A stretch of 64,000 bases of DNA from positions 62,001 through 126,000 of the forward strand of contig QJPP01000818.1 of assembly GCA_003996215.1 (NCBI GenBank), in the 5' to 3' direction. The notes under the pieces are model-generated. The model was not told the origin of the DNA and made no database searches. It saw only the letters and a list, made by a program, of their open reading frames with translations. Of this stretch, positions 34,502 through 47,509 are shown in pieces. How positions within the stretch are numbered: the stretch's first letter is position 1; every line of letters begins with the position of its first letter. The position numbers and the translations under genes are program-made. Origin of the DNA: Jaltomata sinuosa. Taxonomy: Eukaryota > Streptophyta > Magnoliopsida > Solanales > Solanaceae.

Positions 34502-36850
34502 ATATCTCTCCCTTGGGATCATTCATCCTCGAATGAAGACTAATTAGGATGAGGTGGTTTGGAAAGAGATACAATCCCACTAACTGAGTTCTAAAAGCTT
34601 GAGTACTGACATGGTAACTGATTTCTGATTGAAATATGAATTGAGATATATTCATGAGACCTATATGCATACTGAGAGTATAAAAACACCGATAGGATAT
34701 GTAATTGGATATCTAACATGATAACTGGTATGGAGTGAGATAGGGACTTAGCTGAAACTCATAAAGAACGAACAGATTCTTAGAAACCAGAATTAGCTGA
34801 AAGGAACATAAAAATGAGAGGAGTAGCTATACGGGAAAACTATTATCTTCTAAATACCACACTTACCATGCAGTTAAAAATACTCACTAGCACACATATA
34901 GATACTAAGGTCTTAGTCTAACTACCTACTTTCTCCATGTTTAAGCCTATCTTGACTAAATCTCTTGCGTCTAAAATATCTCCTAAGAATAGTATTCCTT
35001 CTTATCACAACAACCAACTAACCTTGAGCTCCTAATCAAAGGGTCACTAGTCACACAAAGCAAAGGACCCTAAGTATTTCATCACGACATTCAAGATTAT
35101 GAATACGGTCACCTTATGCTTTTATAGTTCATACTATCCAAGACTTTTATCCTTTTCCCTAGAATATCTAGAAACTGTAACTTCAAGAACTCCCATAAAG
35201 AGGCACATCAAAATTTCTCATCTAACTATTATGCATGAATGATACTCACCCTGCAATTCATCCACACCTAGAAGCTAAGGTGGAACAAGCACACCAAAAG
35301 GGAATATCTACTACTTCATATCTAAGTTACTACTTAGCTTCCTCCACTAACACCTATGACAACATGAGCCAAAATTGCTGAAGGAGTAGAGGGGGAGCAT
35401 GAGTATCACGAATGAAGAAATACTGATCGATCTTGACTTATACTTAACTTGATCTAGACACTCAAGGTAAGGTATGAGAAGTTGAGTGAAAGGGCATGAG
35501 TCTTTCACATCTTGGACTTACAAAGCATGGTTAGAGTAAGGAAATCACAAGCATGAATTATTTGAGAAATCGGGTATGAGCATATACATGATGTAGCATG
35601 ATTTCATTAGCCATTAAGGCATGTCTTGAGAACTGGGTATATCGAGAATCATTATCCATTAAGGCATATCTTAAGAAACGAGTATATCGAGTTGAGCATA
35701 GTGTGAGACATGAGCTTTCATATATTACAAGTATCATGGTGTAAAGATGGAATTCATAGAATCAGAGAGTAAGATTGGAATCGCTGTCTGGAGCAATTTC
35801 TATTTGTTCTAAGAACTGAGTAAGGGCGTGAATCCACATGAAGTCTGTGGATTTGAATCAAGACCAAGGCACTGGAATACAAGACATGAATGGGGTGTTG
35901 TAATGAGGGAAGTATACTTAAGATGCTAGGATAGAAATATGTCTCTATTCCCCTCCTAACTTCATTCTGAAACCCATTAGAATCACTACCTGAGTCTCCA
36001 AAATCTGACTGATTCTATATCCCACCATCTCTCCCTTAGATTCATGATATGTTTTAAGTTTGTGGACCTCTCGCTAACCTCTAAATGGAACTATGATCAC
36101 TTTATTCTAACAAAGAAAACACTACTCTAGGAGTTAATCTGAATATACACTTCCTTCTATAGTCTAAGGCTCTCCCTTACCTAAAAGACTAGGCCTCTAC
36201 TTTTCTATCTCATATAGGGGATGTACATAACACAAAACTATCATTCTCACTCTCACACTATTTCCCTTTTGCTCACATCCTATACCTGGTCTATACTAGC
36301 ACAACAACTTACCGTTCTTTAGTCTATACCAAAGGATGTATAATCCCATTACTCATCTAATAAAACACACCTCTAAACACATACTCCAATCAATATTCAC
36401 TCTCCCATCTAGGCTACTATACTTCTGACGTATATTTATGGCTCTAGGTTCATTCTACTACTAATGGCTTACTACACAACACCTGTCGGGTGTCAATACT
36501 ACCCAAGGATCTGGGTACACACTTTCCCGTCTTATGGAAAAATTAGTAACAAGGGTCTAGAAGAGAATCTGAGAATACCTCGCTGATAGATAATTTGAGA
36601 TTTACTACTTATGGCATCGCAAATATGAGGTAAAGCAGGTGGAATTAGGACAATCACATAAATTTGGATAATAAATAGAGTTAAACTCTATCACACGATA
36701 TTGAACATAAAAGAAGTGAAGTTTTTCCTAAGACACCTCGTAGCCTCTCTCTCATAAATGTGATGTGCTTCACACCCATGAAAGAGACTTTACTTGATGT
36801 GGCTTTTAGACACCCTAGGAATCTTGAACCTAATACTCTGATACCAAGTT
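34502..36850 (-). other. Element G internal region without coding capacity
   Basis: 2.35 kb with no frame above 60 codons on either strand and no recognisable gag or pol. It begins with 'cattcatcctcgaatgaaga' near 34523, shared with H at 39868 and resembling the 'cgaggacgaat' box next to the LTR in A-D. An imperfect ~50-bp tandem duplication ('ccattaaggcat..tatatcgag') lies at 35608-35695. Confidence 0.7.
36835..36846 (-). other. Primer binding site of element G
   Basis: The minus strand reads TGGTATCAGAGT, 11 of 12 matches to the tRNA-iMet complement, 4 nt from the LTR edge at 36851. This sets the orientation of G. Confidence 0.85.
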
Positions 36851-39531
36851 TGTCATTCCCCGAGCCTACCCTCTAGACATAAGACAGGACCCAAGATCAC
36901 AAGTGATCTCAAGATAACCATCTGGCATTAGCATGACTTAAAAATTGAACAAAACATAAGAACGAAAGATTAACTGAAGTAATGATCAACTTAATCTGTT
37001 TATATAAATAATAGTCTAAGGATGATAATCTGAATACAGCTGAATATCTAACTCTATATCTAAAAGCCTCTACTATTGATGAGTTGCTGGGATAAGCCCC
37101 CAACTAATTTTAAATATTAAAAACTGAATTGAAGAACTAAAAGTCTAGAATGAAGCTAACTCCAAGTCCTTGAAGGAGGAGGACTTACCAAGATGACTAG
37201 AGGTGTGGCTGATCTACTTGCCACAAATCTGAAAGCGGGCTACAGAATCTACATCATAATATGATGCAGTAAAAAGAGGAATGCAGTCAGTACTATAGAA
37301 TGTACTGAGTATGTGAGATATGCATATGTCATGATAAAATATACTTGAAAGCATGCTTAAAACTTGGTTCATGCATAAAATAGAAGGAATCATAAGTAAA
37401 TATCAAAGTTTGAACATGAGTCATAAAACAATAAGACAAGCTTTAAAATAGAATATCATATAACTTAAAAGCTTGAAAACATTCATACGGGAGTTTCTCT
37501 TAATGGACATAAACCATGATGAGCTACATAGAGTCCAGTGTCCATACTGAAAAAGGTTATCTTAACGGGACAAGGTTAGAACCATATCATAATAGGATCG
37601 TGTCATAAGCCACAGAGGGCAACTTATAATGGCAATGTAGTTTTGTACTTGGGTTATCTAGAACCCTCATCACTCAATGCTAAATACTACTCCCAAAATA
37701 TATCATAAAGCTCACATACATGTGATATATCTAGATTTCAAATCTTGTTTATAATCATAATCATATTGGCAAACCCGGATCATCATATAACTCACAAACC
37801 TTGATTTTGAAAATAGTTCATGAGCGTTAATGGAACATCAAGATGTCATACAAATCATCAATATACTGCTGTGAGCCTAAGCTCCATCTCATGTCATAAA
37901 TCATATGCTAAAAATCATGTATTTAAAAACATATCTTATTCATCGTGCTTATAGCAAAATCATGAAAAACTTACTCAACACTTGCATAGCTTTATAGATT
38001 TCAAAAATAGGGTTTTTGATTGAAAAAATATACCATAGGGTGAAATCATGCTAGAAATTATTCTCAATGCATGGGCTTTTGAAAATACTTAAGGAATCTC
38101 ATATGTATCATGGGTAAAAGATGAGAAATCATGAATTGATGTCAGTAAACTGAATTCATAATAATTTCACAAATTGGACAAGGGTTAGCCTTCAAATCAT
38201 GAGTAGGGAACTACTTATGAAAATCCATGCAAAATCATGTAATTTAGAGTTATAATTCATAGAAGAATCTTGAGGAAACAATTTATAGAGAAATCCATGA
38301 GAATTGGGTAAGAACCCTAATTTAGAAATTCATAAAATTAATTTAGAAGTTTGGGGTTTTGGGCATAAGGGTGAAGGAATCCCCTTATTGAATACACACA
38401 TACCTGAACTTGAAGCTTTCCTAACTTGGGATGAGAAGAAGGGAGACTTGGGATTAAACCCTTGATCTTGAGCTTGAGACTTGGAGTTATGAAGTTCTTT
38501 CCTCTTTTGGATGCTTGAATGAGGGAATAAGAAGAGACATAGGCTAATTTGGGTAGAAACCCTACTAAAAGGGGTCAAAACAACCTCATTTAAGAGTTTA
38601 AAGAGTGGAAAATTACAAAAATACCCTTGGACTTAAACTTGGAAAAACTGATAAAATAACTCAGCTTTAAGGACCATGAGTCAATCTATGGACCGTCAAA
38701 GTGAATGACGCACCGATTTGGTTCGTGGTTTCAGGAACCACTTTTAGGAGACTACTGGAATTCCATTCCATGAGTCACTCTATGGTCTGTGATTCTGAAC
38801 AACGGACCATCCTATGACTCGTGGTTTTGACTTCAAGAAATGAGGAACCTCTGATCCTCAGAAACTACGGATGGAAGGATAAGTCGTGAAATGAGTTGAT
38901 GGGTCATCAACCCAGCCATGGAATTTATAGGACTTGGTACCTCTCTGAACGTGATTCCACAGTTTACAGGATGGACCATCATTCAAAATGATGACCCATC
39001 AAGTCGCTCGTGGAAACTGGGGAAGAAAAGCTGAATTTTGATGAACCGTGGGTCAATCTACGGATCGTGGTTTTGGATTACGGGTCATGGACCAACCAGT
39101 GGTTTTGAAGATGAAAATTCTAAGGTTTATGTATGTATTCACGAGTCACAGTATGGACCGTAGTTATGTTTCACGGGTCATCATCCCATCCGTAGTCACT
39201 GATAGTGTTGCAATAAAATACCCATAACATTTTACTCTGGACTCAAATTAATGCACAGTCAGTGGCTTTGGAAATAAGACTCAAAAACCTTTAATTTGGT
39301 GGGTATTAGGCTACTAACTCTTTATATTATAGGAGAAATGGTCGTTAGAAGTTGATCCAAGTTTTGTCTTACATGAAAACTTATTTGGTTGAGGTGCTTG
39401 TAACTTAACTTGATGATAGGAGTTTCTTATGAACATGATTCGAATCCAAAGCACTCACCACACTAGGGAAATGACCATTACACTCATGGAAAAAGGTTCG
39501 GGTATTAGCTTAGGATGTTTGGGGTATTACA
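36851..39531 (-). mobile_element. 5' LTR of element G
   Basis: 2681 bp, colinear with the other G LTR, including the inverted-repeat modules (38660-39190). The hairpin at 38782-38810 has one arm mismatch that the other LTR lacks. Confidence 0.82.
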
Positions 39532-39854
39532 TTATATGTGACAATGCGGTGGACACCCCTTTTTGAATAAAATTATCGAATATAACAATAATTTTCATAC
39601 ATAGCTAAACTTAATATCTCCGTTTAAATATTAATAACTTATAAAAATCTTATAAAATAAATATATACACAAATATATCGTAACTAAAAAAAATTCGTAA
39701 ATATTAAGGCATTTAAGAAGTAATTTTTTTTTTCAAATTTCAATCTAAATCAATTTTTTATGAACACGCGGGGTGATAAATAAAAATTTTAAATTTAGGC
39801 TTGTAAGCCTTTTAAACGATATGAAGGACAACATTAAACACCTAAGGTGTTACA

Positions 39855-40765
39855 TCCTTCGCCCCTTAGCAACATTCATCCTCGAATGAAAATAAATATG
39901 TGGGACTAAGGCTAGGAATTCTTTCGAAATTTTGGAAGAGTTCTCTCTATTTATGGGGCTATCCAAAACCTGAAACTCAGTTAAAACCAACCTATGTGAC
40001 TCATGGGGCAATACAAAACATACCAACAAGGCCATGATTGACAAGATATCACTAATTACCATATAACGTACGTTGCGATTTAAGAGGGCGACTTACCCTT
40101 ACCTTTCTAATCAAGTAGGTGTGCATAGAATAGTATATGACATCTAATAAATTCAGTCAAGTAGAATTCATAACATTCAAGTATCTGAGCATGTAGGGGC
40201 ACTTAATCATAAAAACTTAACAAAAGGTTCTTATCTTGTGAACATTTCTATCCTTAAGTGTATGCTGAATGTACGGTTAAACTGTAAGAATAGGTAATAT
40301 TATGTGTAAATGAACTGTGGATTATACAACATTGTGCTTACCAGTGACCTCTAAAACAGGTAGTAAGAAAATGAATAGACTAGAATCTGAAACTTATTGG
40401 CTAATCTTGTAAGGATGGCAGATGCATAATTATTTTAACCAAAGTCTTAGGCTATAAAAGCTTAGAACATACGACTACTCAATTACAACACATAATCTCT
40501 ATAACGCTTAACTGATAAATTATTTGTTCATAGCCTCCACAAAATTAAACATTTGACTCCAGAATGCTACTTCTTTACCTCATATATGTATGATATGTGA
40601 GGCATATAACATTCAAAAAAATATGTTATGAGAGATATGACACGCAAACAAGTAACCTACAAAGCTTATAATTCTCATAATGCAAGAGCAAACATTGTTT
40701 TTAACATACAATCAATGGATCCCTAATGCATAAGCACACACATCTAACCAAATACTCTTATGAGG
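39855..40765 (-). mobile_element. Element H internal region, start
   Basis: It follows the TGTAACACC edge at 39854. On the minus strand 'gctaaggggcgaagga' is a plausible polypurine tract, and 'cattcatcctcgaatgaa' is shared with G. No coding frame is supported. The region is cut at ~40766 by an F-type LTR start. Confidence 0.5.
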
Positions 40766-41141
40766 CAATATAATGACCCTTTTGGTCATTCACATATTTT
40801 TGCCTTTCTTGTACTGTTAGATCTTGTCTATAGCGGCCCCAAATCATTCATGGTCTGCTGAGACCGATAGTTTGATGCTCGGGCCATTTGTTTGGTTTTT
40901 ATGGACGTTTCCCTATTTTAGAGCCTTAACTTAAGAAATAATTAACTTCAGTCAATATTCTTAGCAATCGTGCTCAGAATCAAATTCTAACAGTTCCATT
41001 AGCTCCATAACATGGACTTTGGTCTAGTTGAACCTTTGGTCGGGATATGGGAGATTTCGAGTTGAAATTCTCTCTCGTTCTGTGTTTTCAAGCCAGTTAG
41101 GCTTATAAGGTTGACTTTGGTCAAAATTTGGAGATGAAAAC
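40766..41141 (+). mobile_element. Element F2: start of an F1-type LTR
   Basis: About 375 bp matching 11060-11430 in the F1 LTR ('taatgaccctt', 'accgatagtt', 'attttagagccttaac', 'ggtctagttg'). It is broken at 41141 by element E; the rest should lie beyond E, outside the window. The exact left edge is unclear. Confidence 0.65.
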
Positions 41142-44100
41142 TGTTGATTGACACCTAATTTTTACCCGCCACATTACGAATTAATCTTGCGCCTTTTGAA
41201 TTTTAAACAATTTATGAAATAATTATTTTGTAAAAAGGGATAAAATATTTTTCAAGTCAGCTTTATAATAGTCTTGAGTAACAATTTATATCTTTCATAT
41301 TTAATTATATGAGATTTATATAAGTTTACTTAAAGAACTATTTTAGAGTTTAATTTCACAAGAAAATCCTTTTAAGAAATTAAACGCTTAATTTTTCTCC
41401 AAATTATTTCAAATTAGAGATTAATTGAATAATTAATTTCATAATTTGTTTAAAGAGGTAATTTCATGTTAAAATAATCTTTATTTCAAATTGTTTAAAT
41501 CATTAAAGCTTGAGGTTAATTGTAATTAGTTCATTTTATTCCTATTCTAGCCTAAATCCCTAAATCTTTTAAAATCTAGTCGAATCCCATCAATTTACTT
41601 TCAATTTGGCTATGTCCTTAACCTTTTGGCCACATTTGCAAATGTGGCCATAAATTAAATACCCTTATAACCCCCTTAATATTTCAGCTGTTTGGGCTCC
41701 AAAAACCCAGACCCGCTCAGCCTAATTCCCTTTTAATTGCCCCAGCCCACTCCAAAAACCCTAACCCGCTCAATACCCGACCCAACCAGCCTAATTACCT
41801 TTTCTCCATCTTATCACACCTTTACTCTTCTCTTTCTCTCTCAAACATAACCAAATAGACCCCTCAATTATCTTCTTCTTCTCTCCACTCTCTCAAACCC
41901 TAGACGTACCCTTCTCCTTCTCTCCTTTCTCTCACGCATCATCTCTCCTTGTTGTACGAAGCAACGCGCTTCGTACAACACCTCAGCATTCCAGTACGCC
42001 ACCCCCCGTCCTTCCCCTTTCATCGTTCTCAAAAATGACAACCCTAACCCCGTTAACAACTTCAATGCTGCTCACATCCTCACCATCCCTAAACCCCTCT
42101 AAAGTTTCCATTTCCCATCCATTTTTCTCAGTCAAAAGGTGCTGGCAAGTCTAGAAGATTCTAGAACCCACCAGGTGTCAACCCCCTCCGCAAAATTTGT
42201 AAAACTTGTACAATTTCGTACAAGTTGTTGTTGTGAATGTTGCTCCAACTGAGGAATTTGAATTCCTCAACAAAATCCCCAAAAAACCCCTCTTTTTTCC
42301 CCCGCCATTTTCACCCGAAATTCCATATAAATACCCCCAACTGCATGTTAAGTAGCTGAAGTTAGGGAAAAATTGTGAGTTCTGGAGAATCATTTCTCTA
42401 ACCTCACGAAATCAGTCAACTGTTGGGGGAGAAAACACTAAGAAATTCAAATTCTGAATGGGGTTGATATTAATCTGGTGGTGGTAAGGCTTTCCGGTGA
42501 AGTTCGAGGTCCAAGTTGCTGCCCTAAAAAAGGTAAATCCCTACCCTCTTCCCTTTACTATTTTATTTTCTTTTTTTGCATTTATGATGCTTAAATCTTT
42601 GTGAAATTTGGGTTCTGGTCTTGTTTGTTAGTTTTAAAGATATGTGTTTGAATTTTAGACTGTTATTATGATTTTGAGTAGAAATTTTGTGTTATAAGCA
42701 TGATGTTTCACTGACTGTGTTTAATTTATGAAGATAGTAGGTGTAAGTATAAGTTTGTAGTCTAGTTTGTTGCTAAATGATGTGAAATCTACCCTGTTTT
42801 GTCTATAAAATGCTTGATTTTTTCTCTTGTTTGTTTCCCAACCCCCCCCTTGCCATAATCATGCCCCCTATTGTGTCTATTGATTCTATCTAAATCTGCT
42901 AAGCTTTAGTGCTGTTTTCTCATGACCTTTTATTCTAAGTCTTCCTTGAAGAATCTCACAGTTCTATTAATTTTGGTCGACTTGTGTAATCTAAGAACTA
43001 TGAACATTAGTATGAACCTGTTATTAGGACTTAAGTTTGGTTTTGGTTCATGAAATGCTTGACCCTTCCTGTTATTCTCAATCTCTTTGGGTTTTGCTTT
43101 TTGAATCTGTTCTCTTCTTTTCCCTTTACTATTTTTATCTGTGTGGTAGCCACTTATGAACCTAAACTGTTAATGTCATTTTCTTACACTTAGGATGATG
43201 TTTAGGTTAGCTTAAGTGCTGATAAGTTCTACTGCTTCTTGTTTTGATTTATATGACACACATGAATTTTATACTTGTTTACTAATGTTCAACCCCTTCC
43301 TGTTTCCCTTGTTTTCCTCAATTTGGTAGAGATCCTGCTCTCCTCTTCCTTTTCCCCTTCACTGTCTTACCTAGATGATCTTATGCATAGGAATTGATTA
43401 AGTTATGGTGTCATTCACTTATGTTTAAAGTTATTATGTGTATTAATCTCTTAACATTGTGACCTGTTAAAAGCTTCATGACTTCTATATAATTCTTTGT
43501 TTGTGGCATGAAAATGCTATAAGCTTAGATTTGCTGTTAGAATGGTTATCATTGTTCAACTCTCATCTCCTTTTCACCTGATTTCCCTATCTTCTACCCT
43601 ATTCCCTTCCCCTGTTCCTTTAATGATTTGATCATGCTAAATGACTATATGTGAGCCTATTAACCATGGATTAGAATTTGCTTAAGCCTAAGTCTTAAAA
43701 TCTGAACTCTGTGTTGTTGTGTGTGAAAGTTCTGTTATGATTAGGACCTAGAGGTGAGGCATGGCCCCTCACCCCTGTAGGTTCCTCTGTTTCATCTTCA
43801 TCAAGATATTTACTTCACTGCCTGCTTTGTATATCACATGTATGGACTGTGAAATGATTTTGGTCTTTACCATGATAACAACCTTCTTATATATCCCTCC
43901 CCTGTACTCTCATGTGACTTTCAACTGGTTACACTAGCAATTGATGTCTAAAATCTGTCTATCTTTGTTTGTTTCTTCTAATTTATTTCCATTTGGTGAT
44001 ATGTGATAGTGAAGTAAATCTTCCCTTTTGAATAAACTGTGCTACTTTCATGATCATAGAAGTCTTTTATGTGACTCAAGTCTGTATTTTAGCATGTTAC

Positions 44101-45359
44101 ACTCCCAATCCTAGACATTAAGAATGGTTAAATGTGCTGAGTATATGACTTGTGCCTCTGTGATACCATTTCTCTTCAAATTTGTGCATCTGAGTATACA
44201 TTCTTTGTTTGAATCAACCTTTTATCCCTTTTGAGTTCTGGAAAAAGGAATGGCCTTTACGAGTCTTTGTTAAAATTTGAAGTATTGTAAGTAAGTATAT
44301 GTCTTAGGTGATAAAAAATGTGATTTTATTGTCTAAATATCCTTGTTTCATATATTTTAACTATGTGTATTGGTAAATATTTTCTTTAAGTATGAAATTT
44401 GTATAGTGCTTAATTACTCTTACTTAACTTATTTAAAATAGGTGCTAATTCTTATTTTCTTTACTTTCTATGCATAAAAATCTGGTGGAGTCCAATTAGA
44501 CTCCCAAAATTCCCCTGCATCTTCTAGTTGGGCTAAGCCCAACACTGTCCGTTGGTCCAACATGAATAATCCCCAAAAGGGCTGAGTTATTGAAGACAGA
44601 AGCAGCAGCAGCCGAAGGAAAATGGGCTAAGCCCATGAGATTCAGCAGCAGCAGTAGCCCAAATGGCTAAAAGATGAAAACTGGACTAAGTCCAAAGTGA
44701 AAATGGCGGTGGGTCTAAAGAGGGCCCACACACTAGTATTAGGACACGATTAACATATTTTAATTATGTCTTCTTATTACTTAGTTGATTAATTTAATTG
44801 TATAATTTGGACCGACTTGGTAAAACTTAGCTAAATTATCCCCAAACGAAATCAAAATTTCTGGTTAAACATTTTTTTATGTTAATTACTGTTGTTTTTT
44901 AAATGACAACTCTGTTTTTCTTATGTATAAAAATGAACTCTTCCATATATTGTCTTTTATAAAATGACTCTTTCGTAACTATCTTCTTTAAAATTAATTC
45001 TTTCTAAAAACAAAACATTTTCATACAAAAATCAATCCCTTTTCAAAAGTTAGTCAACAAGTTAGTTTTTTTAACAAGCCCGGGCAACCGCGAGTTAGCG
45101 GATACTCTTGGTGCCTTAACACCCTTCCAAGAGTATTAACTTGAACCCTTACCCTTAATCTCTTAAATTTTAAAGTCTTTATCTATTTTGGATTTTAAAA
45201 ATTCTTATAAGTTTTTCTTGGTTTTTACTTTATAAAAACTAAGTGGCGACTCTTGCTTTTTATTGAGAATGTTTTGGAACTTTAATTAGATTTTCGAAAT
45301 GAACTTTTCAATAAACAAGTCACTTTTTTTCACGTCCTTACCCGAAAAGGATCAAAACA
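41142..45359 (+). mobile_element. 5' LTR of element E (~4.2 kb)
   Basis: Start TGTTGATTG, end taken as 'atcaaaaca' at 45359, just before the PBS. It contains a C-rich stretch with 'ccctaacccgctcaatac' (41690-41830), pyrimidine tracts, and a TATA box at 42326. The downstream part reads like a long R/U5, ending with 'gcgagttagcggatactc' and 'aagtggcgactc', phrases also seen in decayed form at 15080-15230. The open frames at 41868-42065 and 42178-42393 on the minus strand look fortuitous. Confidence 0.75.
42326..42334 (+). promoter_or_regulatory. TATA box of the element E LTR
   Basis: 'tataaatac' sits ~1.2 kb into the LTR after a pyrimidine-rich stretch, with 'ccccaactgcatg' 30 bp downstream as a possible start region. 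It is the best promoter candidate in this LTR. Confidence 0.55.
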
Positions 45360-45363
45360 GAAA

Positions 45364-45378
45364 TGATGACTCTGGTGG
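45364..45378 (+). other. Probable primer binding site of element E
   Basis: TGATGACTCTGGTGG follows the LTR end by 4 nt. It resembles the 'TGGCGACTCTG' type site of Tat/Ogre elements, which in the Ogre group pairs with tRNA-Arg. The tRNA identity is from memory of the family. Confidence 0.55.
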
Positions 45379-45962
45379 AATTAATTCAACTAGGTTCTAA
45401 CTTTATTGTTTGAAACTAACTTGTTTGACTAGCTATTTGGAAATTGTAATAATTAGTAACTTTATTGCTTTCCTTAATTGTTTACTTTTTCTACAATTAT
45501 GAAATGTTCATGGCATTTTCTGCCTCTCTTGGTAAAGCATTAGAATACATCAGGGGTAAAAGGTGATTACGTAAATCTTTGCAGTCGTTCTTGACAAAAC
45601 ACACAATTTTTGAAAGAGATGAGTGAAGTAGTTGACCCGCGTTCGGTTAACGGTTACTTGTTGTTTCAAGATTGGTTTGTCCGCCCGGGTTCCCGGTCAA
45701 TTTCGAAACCTATTCTAGAAACTCAGGATAGAGCAAAACCAAATCCCAAAAATATGCATTAGCCTAGGATGTCTTAATATCCCTTGGATCCAACTATGTT
45801 ATCAAAACCATCAAAACATGTCAACGGGTTTCCGACCCAACGACATAGCATCCAACTACGTATTGTTTGAAAGACGTATGTATTGTAACCTTACTATTGT
45901 CCTGGGGTGGGGCCTAACAGGTTATTCTATTTTGTAGGATTTCAAAATTCCTCAAATTTGAC
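45379..45962 (+). other. Element E leader
   Basis: ~580 bp between PBS and ORF1 without coding sequence. Near its end 'tctattttgtag' (45926-45938) resembles a 3' splice site, which could join a leader exon to ORF1. That is speculative. Confidence 0.45.
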
Positions 45963-47509
45963 ATGGTAAAAGAGGCGCCTCTCCTACTCCAAATGTGGTG
46001 GATAAATGTGGGTCCTAACCGTCAGAGGACAGTCGGCCAGTATATGGGACATTTGCCGTCTTTATTAGATATGGAGGCCTAGCCATAATTGATCGAGGTT
46101 TTAACGGGGTATTGGGACAACAAGAAAATGGTGTTCCAATTTAGAATTATGGAAATGACCCTAACGATAGAAGAACTCAGGGGTTGCCTAGAGACCGCGG
46201 GTACAGTCAATGAAAGGAGATTAAGGCCTCAACAAGGCATCTTAATACCGAATAAACCCACCCCGACTTAGATTGCAAAGAATCTCCACTTGTGGGAGAA
46301 TCAATGCCCGTGGATAAGGGGTCCAAGTATCTCCTTTCAAGAACTCTACAGCCACTTTGCCACTAGGGAAGGGTTCTTTCAGCACTAAGCAAATTCTACA
46401 CGTTTCAAGAGTGGGACAAGACCCGAGCCTTGGCGTTCGCTATTGCTCTTTTAGGAATCATGGTATTTACTCTAAATGAACAAATATGCATCAACACCCA
46501 AATAATAATGGTGGACCATACCATGTTTCATGTCCTGACAAAAGGAACCATCGTCAGTTATTTTCCTCTAGTACCTATCATCTTATCTGATATTTATACA
46601 GCTTTGGAGAAATGCAAGAACGGTCATCGTTACCTCCAAGGGTGCAACCTACTCCTACAATATTGGATTCTCAAGCATCTAGCCAAAGATAACGGAAGCC
46701 AGGAAATCCCCAACCCAGATGGAATCGATAACTCTGCAGTGTTGGCAGGAGTGCTTAGGGATAGAGGCACCGAAAAAAGGACCAAGATAGGATGGGCCCA
46801 AGCTTTTTGTGAGCTTGGAGAAGATAATGTGCAGATGATGTTCGATGATTTTTACTTGAAGGAAGTAATTGTAAAATGTCATGATCTAGCTTTCCTCCCT
46901 CTCCCAGGAATTCGCGGGATCCCACCTTATGCTCCGCAAAGGGTTCTTAGACAATTTGGAAGGGTTCAAATTGAGCCAGTCACCGTTCACATGGGTTGCT
47001 ATGTCATCGACTATGAGGAACATGAAAAAGTCCCAAAAGCTTCGAGGATCCGACACAACTGGAAGACACTTGAGAAAATGGGTCTAGAGACTTTGGCCCC
47101 AGACAGGTTCGATCCCGGGTATGTGGACGGCTATAAGCAGTGGTTGAAGGCAGACATTGAGAAGTATCTATATCAGAACCACAGGTGGACTCCATACCAA
47201 ATCTCCGTCTCCAATTACTGAAACTCCAAGAGGAAGTGGCAAGAAGAGAGAAAGAATTTCTTATGAAAAAAGAAAAAGATCGACGCACTATAGTAGGGTT
47301 GACTCAAGAACTCGAAGATATGAGAATGGGAGTAGCCCAGCTTGATTAAAAAATGACCAGGAAAGCCTTAGAGGCTGGGGCATTACCTATGCATGAACAA
47401 GTGGTGAAACTCTAGAGCGACATGTGGTTGAGCCAATTCGAGCTTAGGAGCATTGCCGGAGCAACCAAGATGAGCAGGACCGAGGAAGGACCTTCCACGT
47501 CATATCTTT
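45963..47509 (+). pseudogene. Element E ORF1 (DUF7745-like protein)
   Basis: This extra ORF lies upstream of gag, on the same strand, as in Tat/Ogre elements. The best piece is the 263-codon frame 46430-47221, with 'KIGWAQAFCELGEDNVQMM', 'LPLPGIRGIPPYAPQRVLRQ' and 'WVxPDxx'-like context, which I recognise as the plant repeat-associated DUF7745 type; its function is unknown. The N-terminal part at 45963-46271 is in another frame, with stops at 46080-46082, 46086-46088 and 46269-46271. After 47221 a frameshift leads to a charged, probably coiled-coil end finishing at 47509. Function is not established; a role in particle formation or RNA handling is only a guess. Confidence 0.7.

Larger units (their letters stand above)
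31818..39531 (-). mobile_element. Element G: large non-coding LTR element, 7.7 kb
   Basis: Two direct repeats of ~2.68 kb (31818-34501 and 36851-39531) flank 2.35 kb without coding sequence. On the minus strand each repeat starts TGTAA(C/T)ACC and ends (G/T)GAATGACA or GGCATGACA. A tRNA-iMet primer site lies next to the right repeat, making it the 5' LTR. Flanks atata (31813-31817) and ttata (39532-39536) match at 4 of 5. Lacking gag and pol, it resembles a large retrotransposon derivative. The LTRs differ by roughly 10-13% in the first 200 bp compared by hand, so G is older than B. Confidence 0.82.
21296..39854 (-). mobile_element. Element H LTR, split by three insertions
   Basis: On the minus strand the LTR starts TGTAACACC (39854) and ends GGCGTGACA (21296). 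Its parts are 21296-21388, 28955-29407, 29927-31817 and 39532-39854. Removing the insertions and one copy of each duplication leaves about 2.75 kb, the same size as G's LTRs. The interruptions are B, the palindromic insertion and G. H's internal part begins to the right, at 39855, after the purine-rich stretch gctaaggggcgaagga on the minus strand, so this is its 3' LTR. The continuity of the pieces is inferred from target duplications and LTR ends. Confidence 0.65.

Noticed and set aside
34502..36850. Possible host gene between the two G repeats
   Set aside because: No frame above 60 codons, no splice-like exon pattern, and it is flanked by LTRs with a PBS.
39850..40062. 70-codon minus-strand ORF at the start of the H internal region
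   Set aside because: It spans the LTR edge, has no recognisable domain and is within the length expected by chance.
41868..42393. Minus-strand ORFs in the E LTR (65 and 71 codons)
   Set aside because: They arise from pyrimidine-rich LTR sequence read in reverse, with no domains and no start context of note.
46430..47221. Possible single-copy host gene (263-codon ORF)
   Set aside because: It lies between a Tat-type PBS and gag on the same strand and has the ORF1 signature; it is best explained as part of element E.
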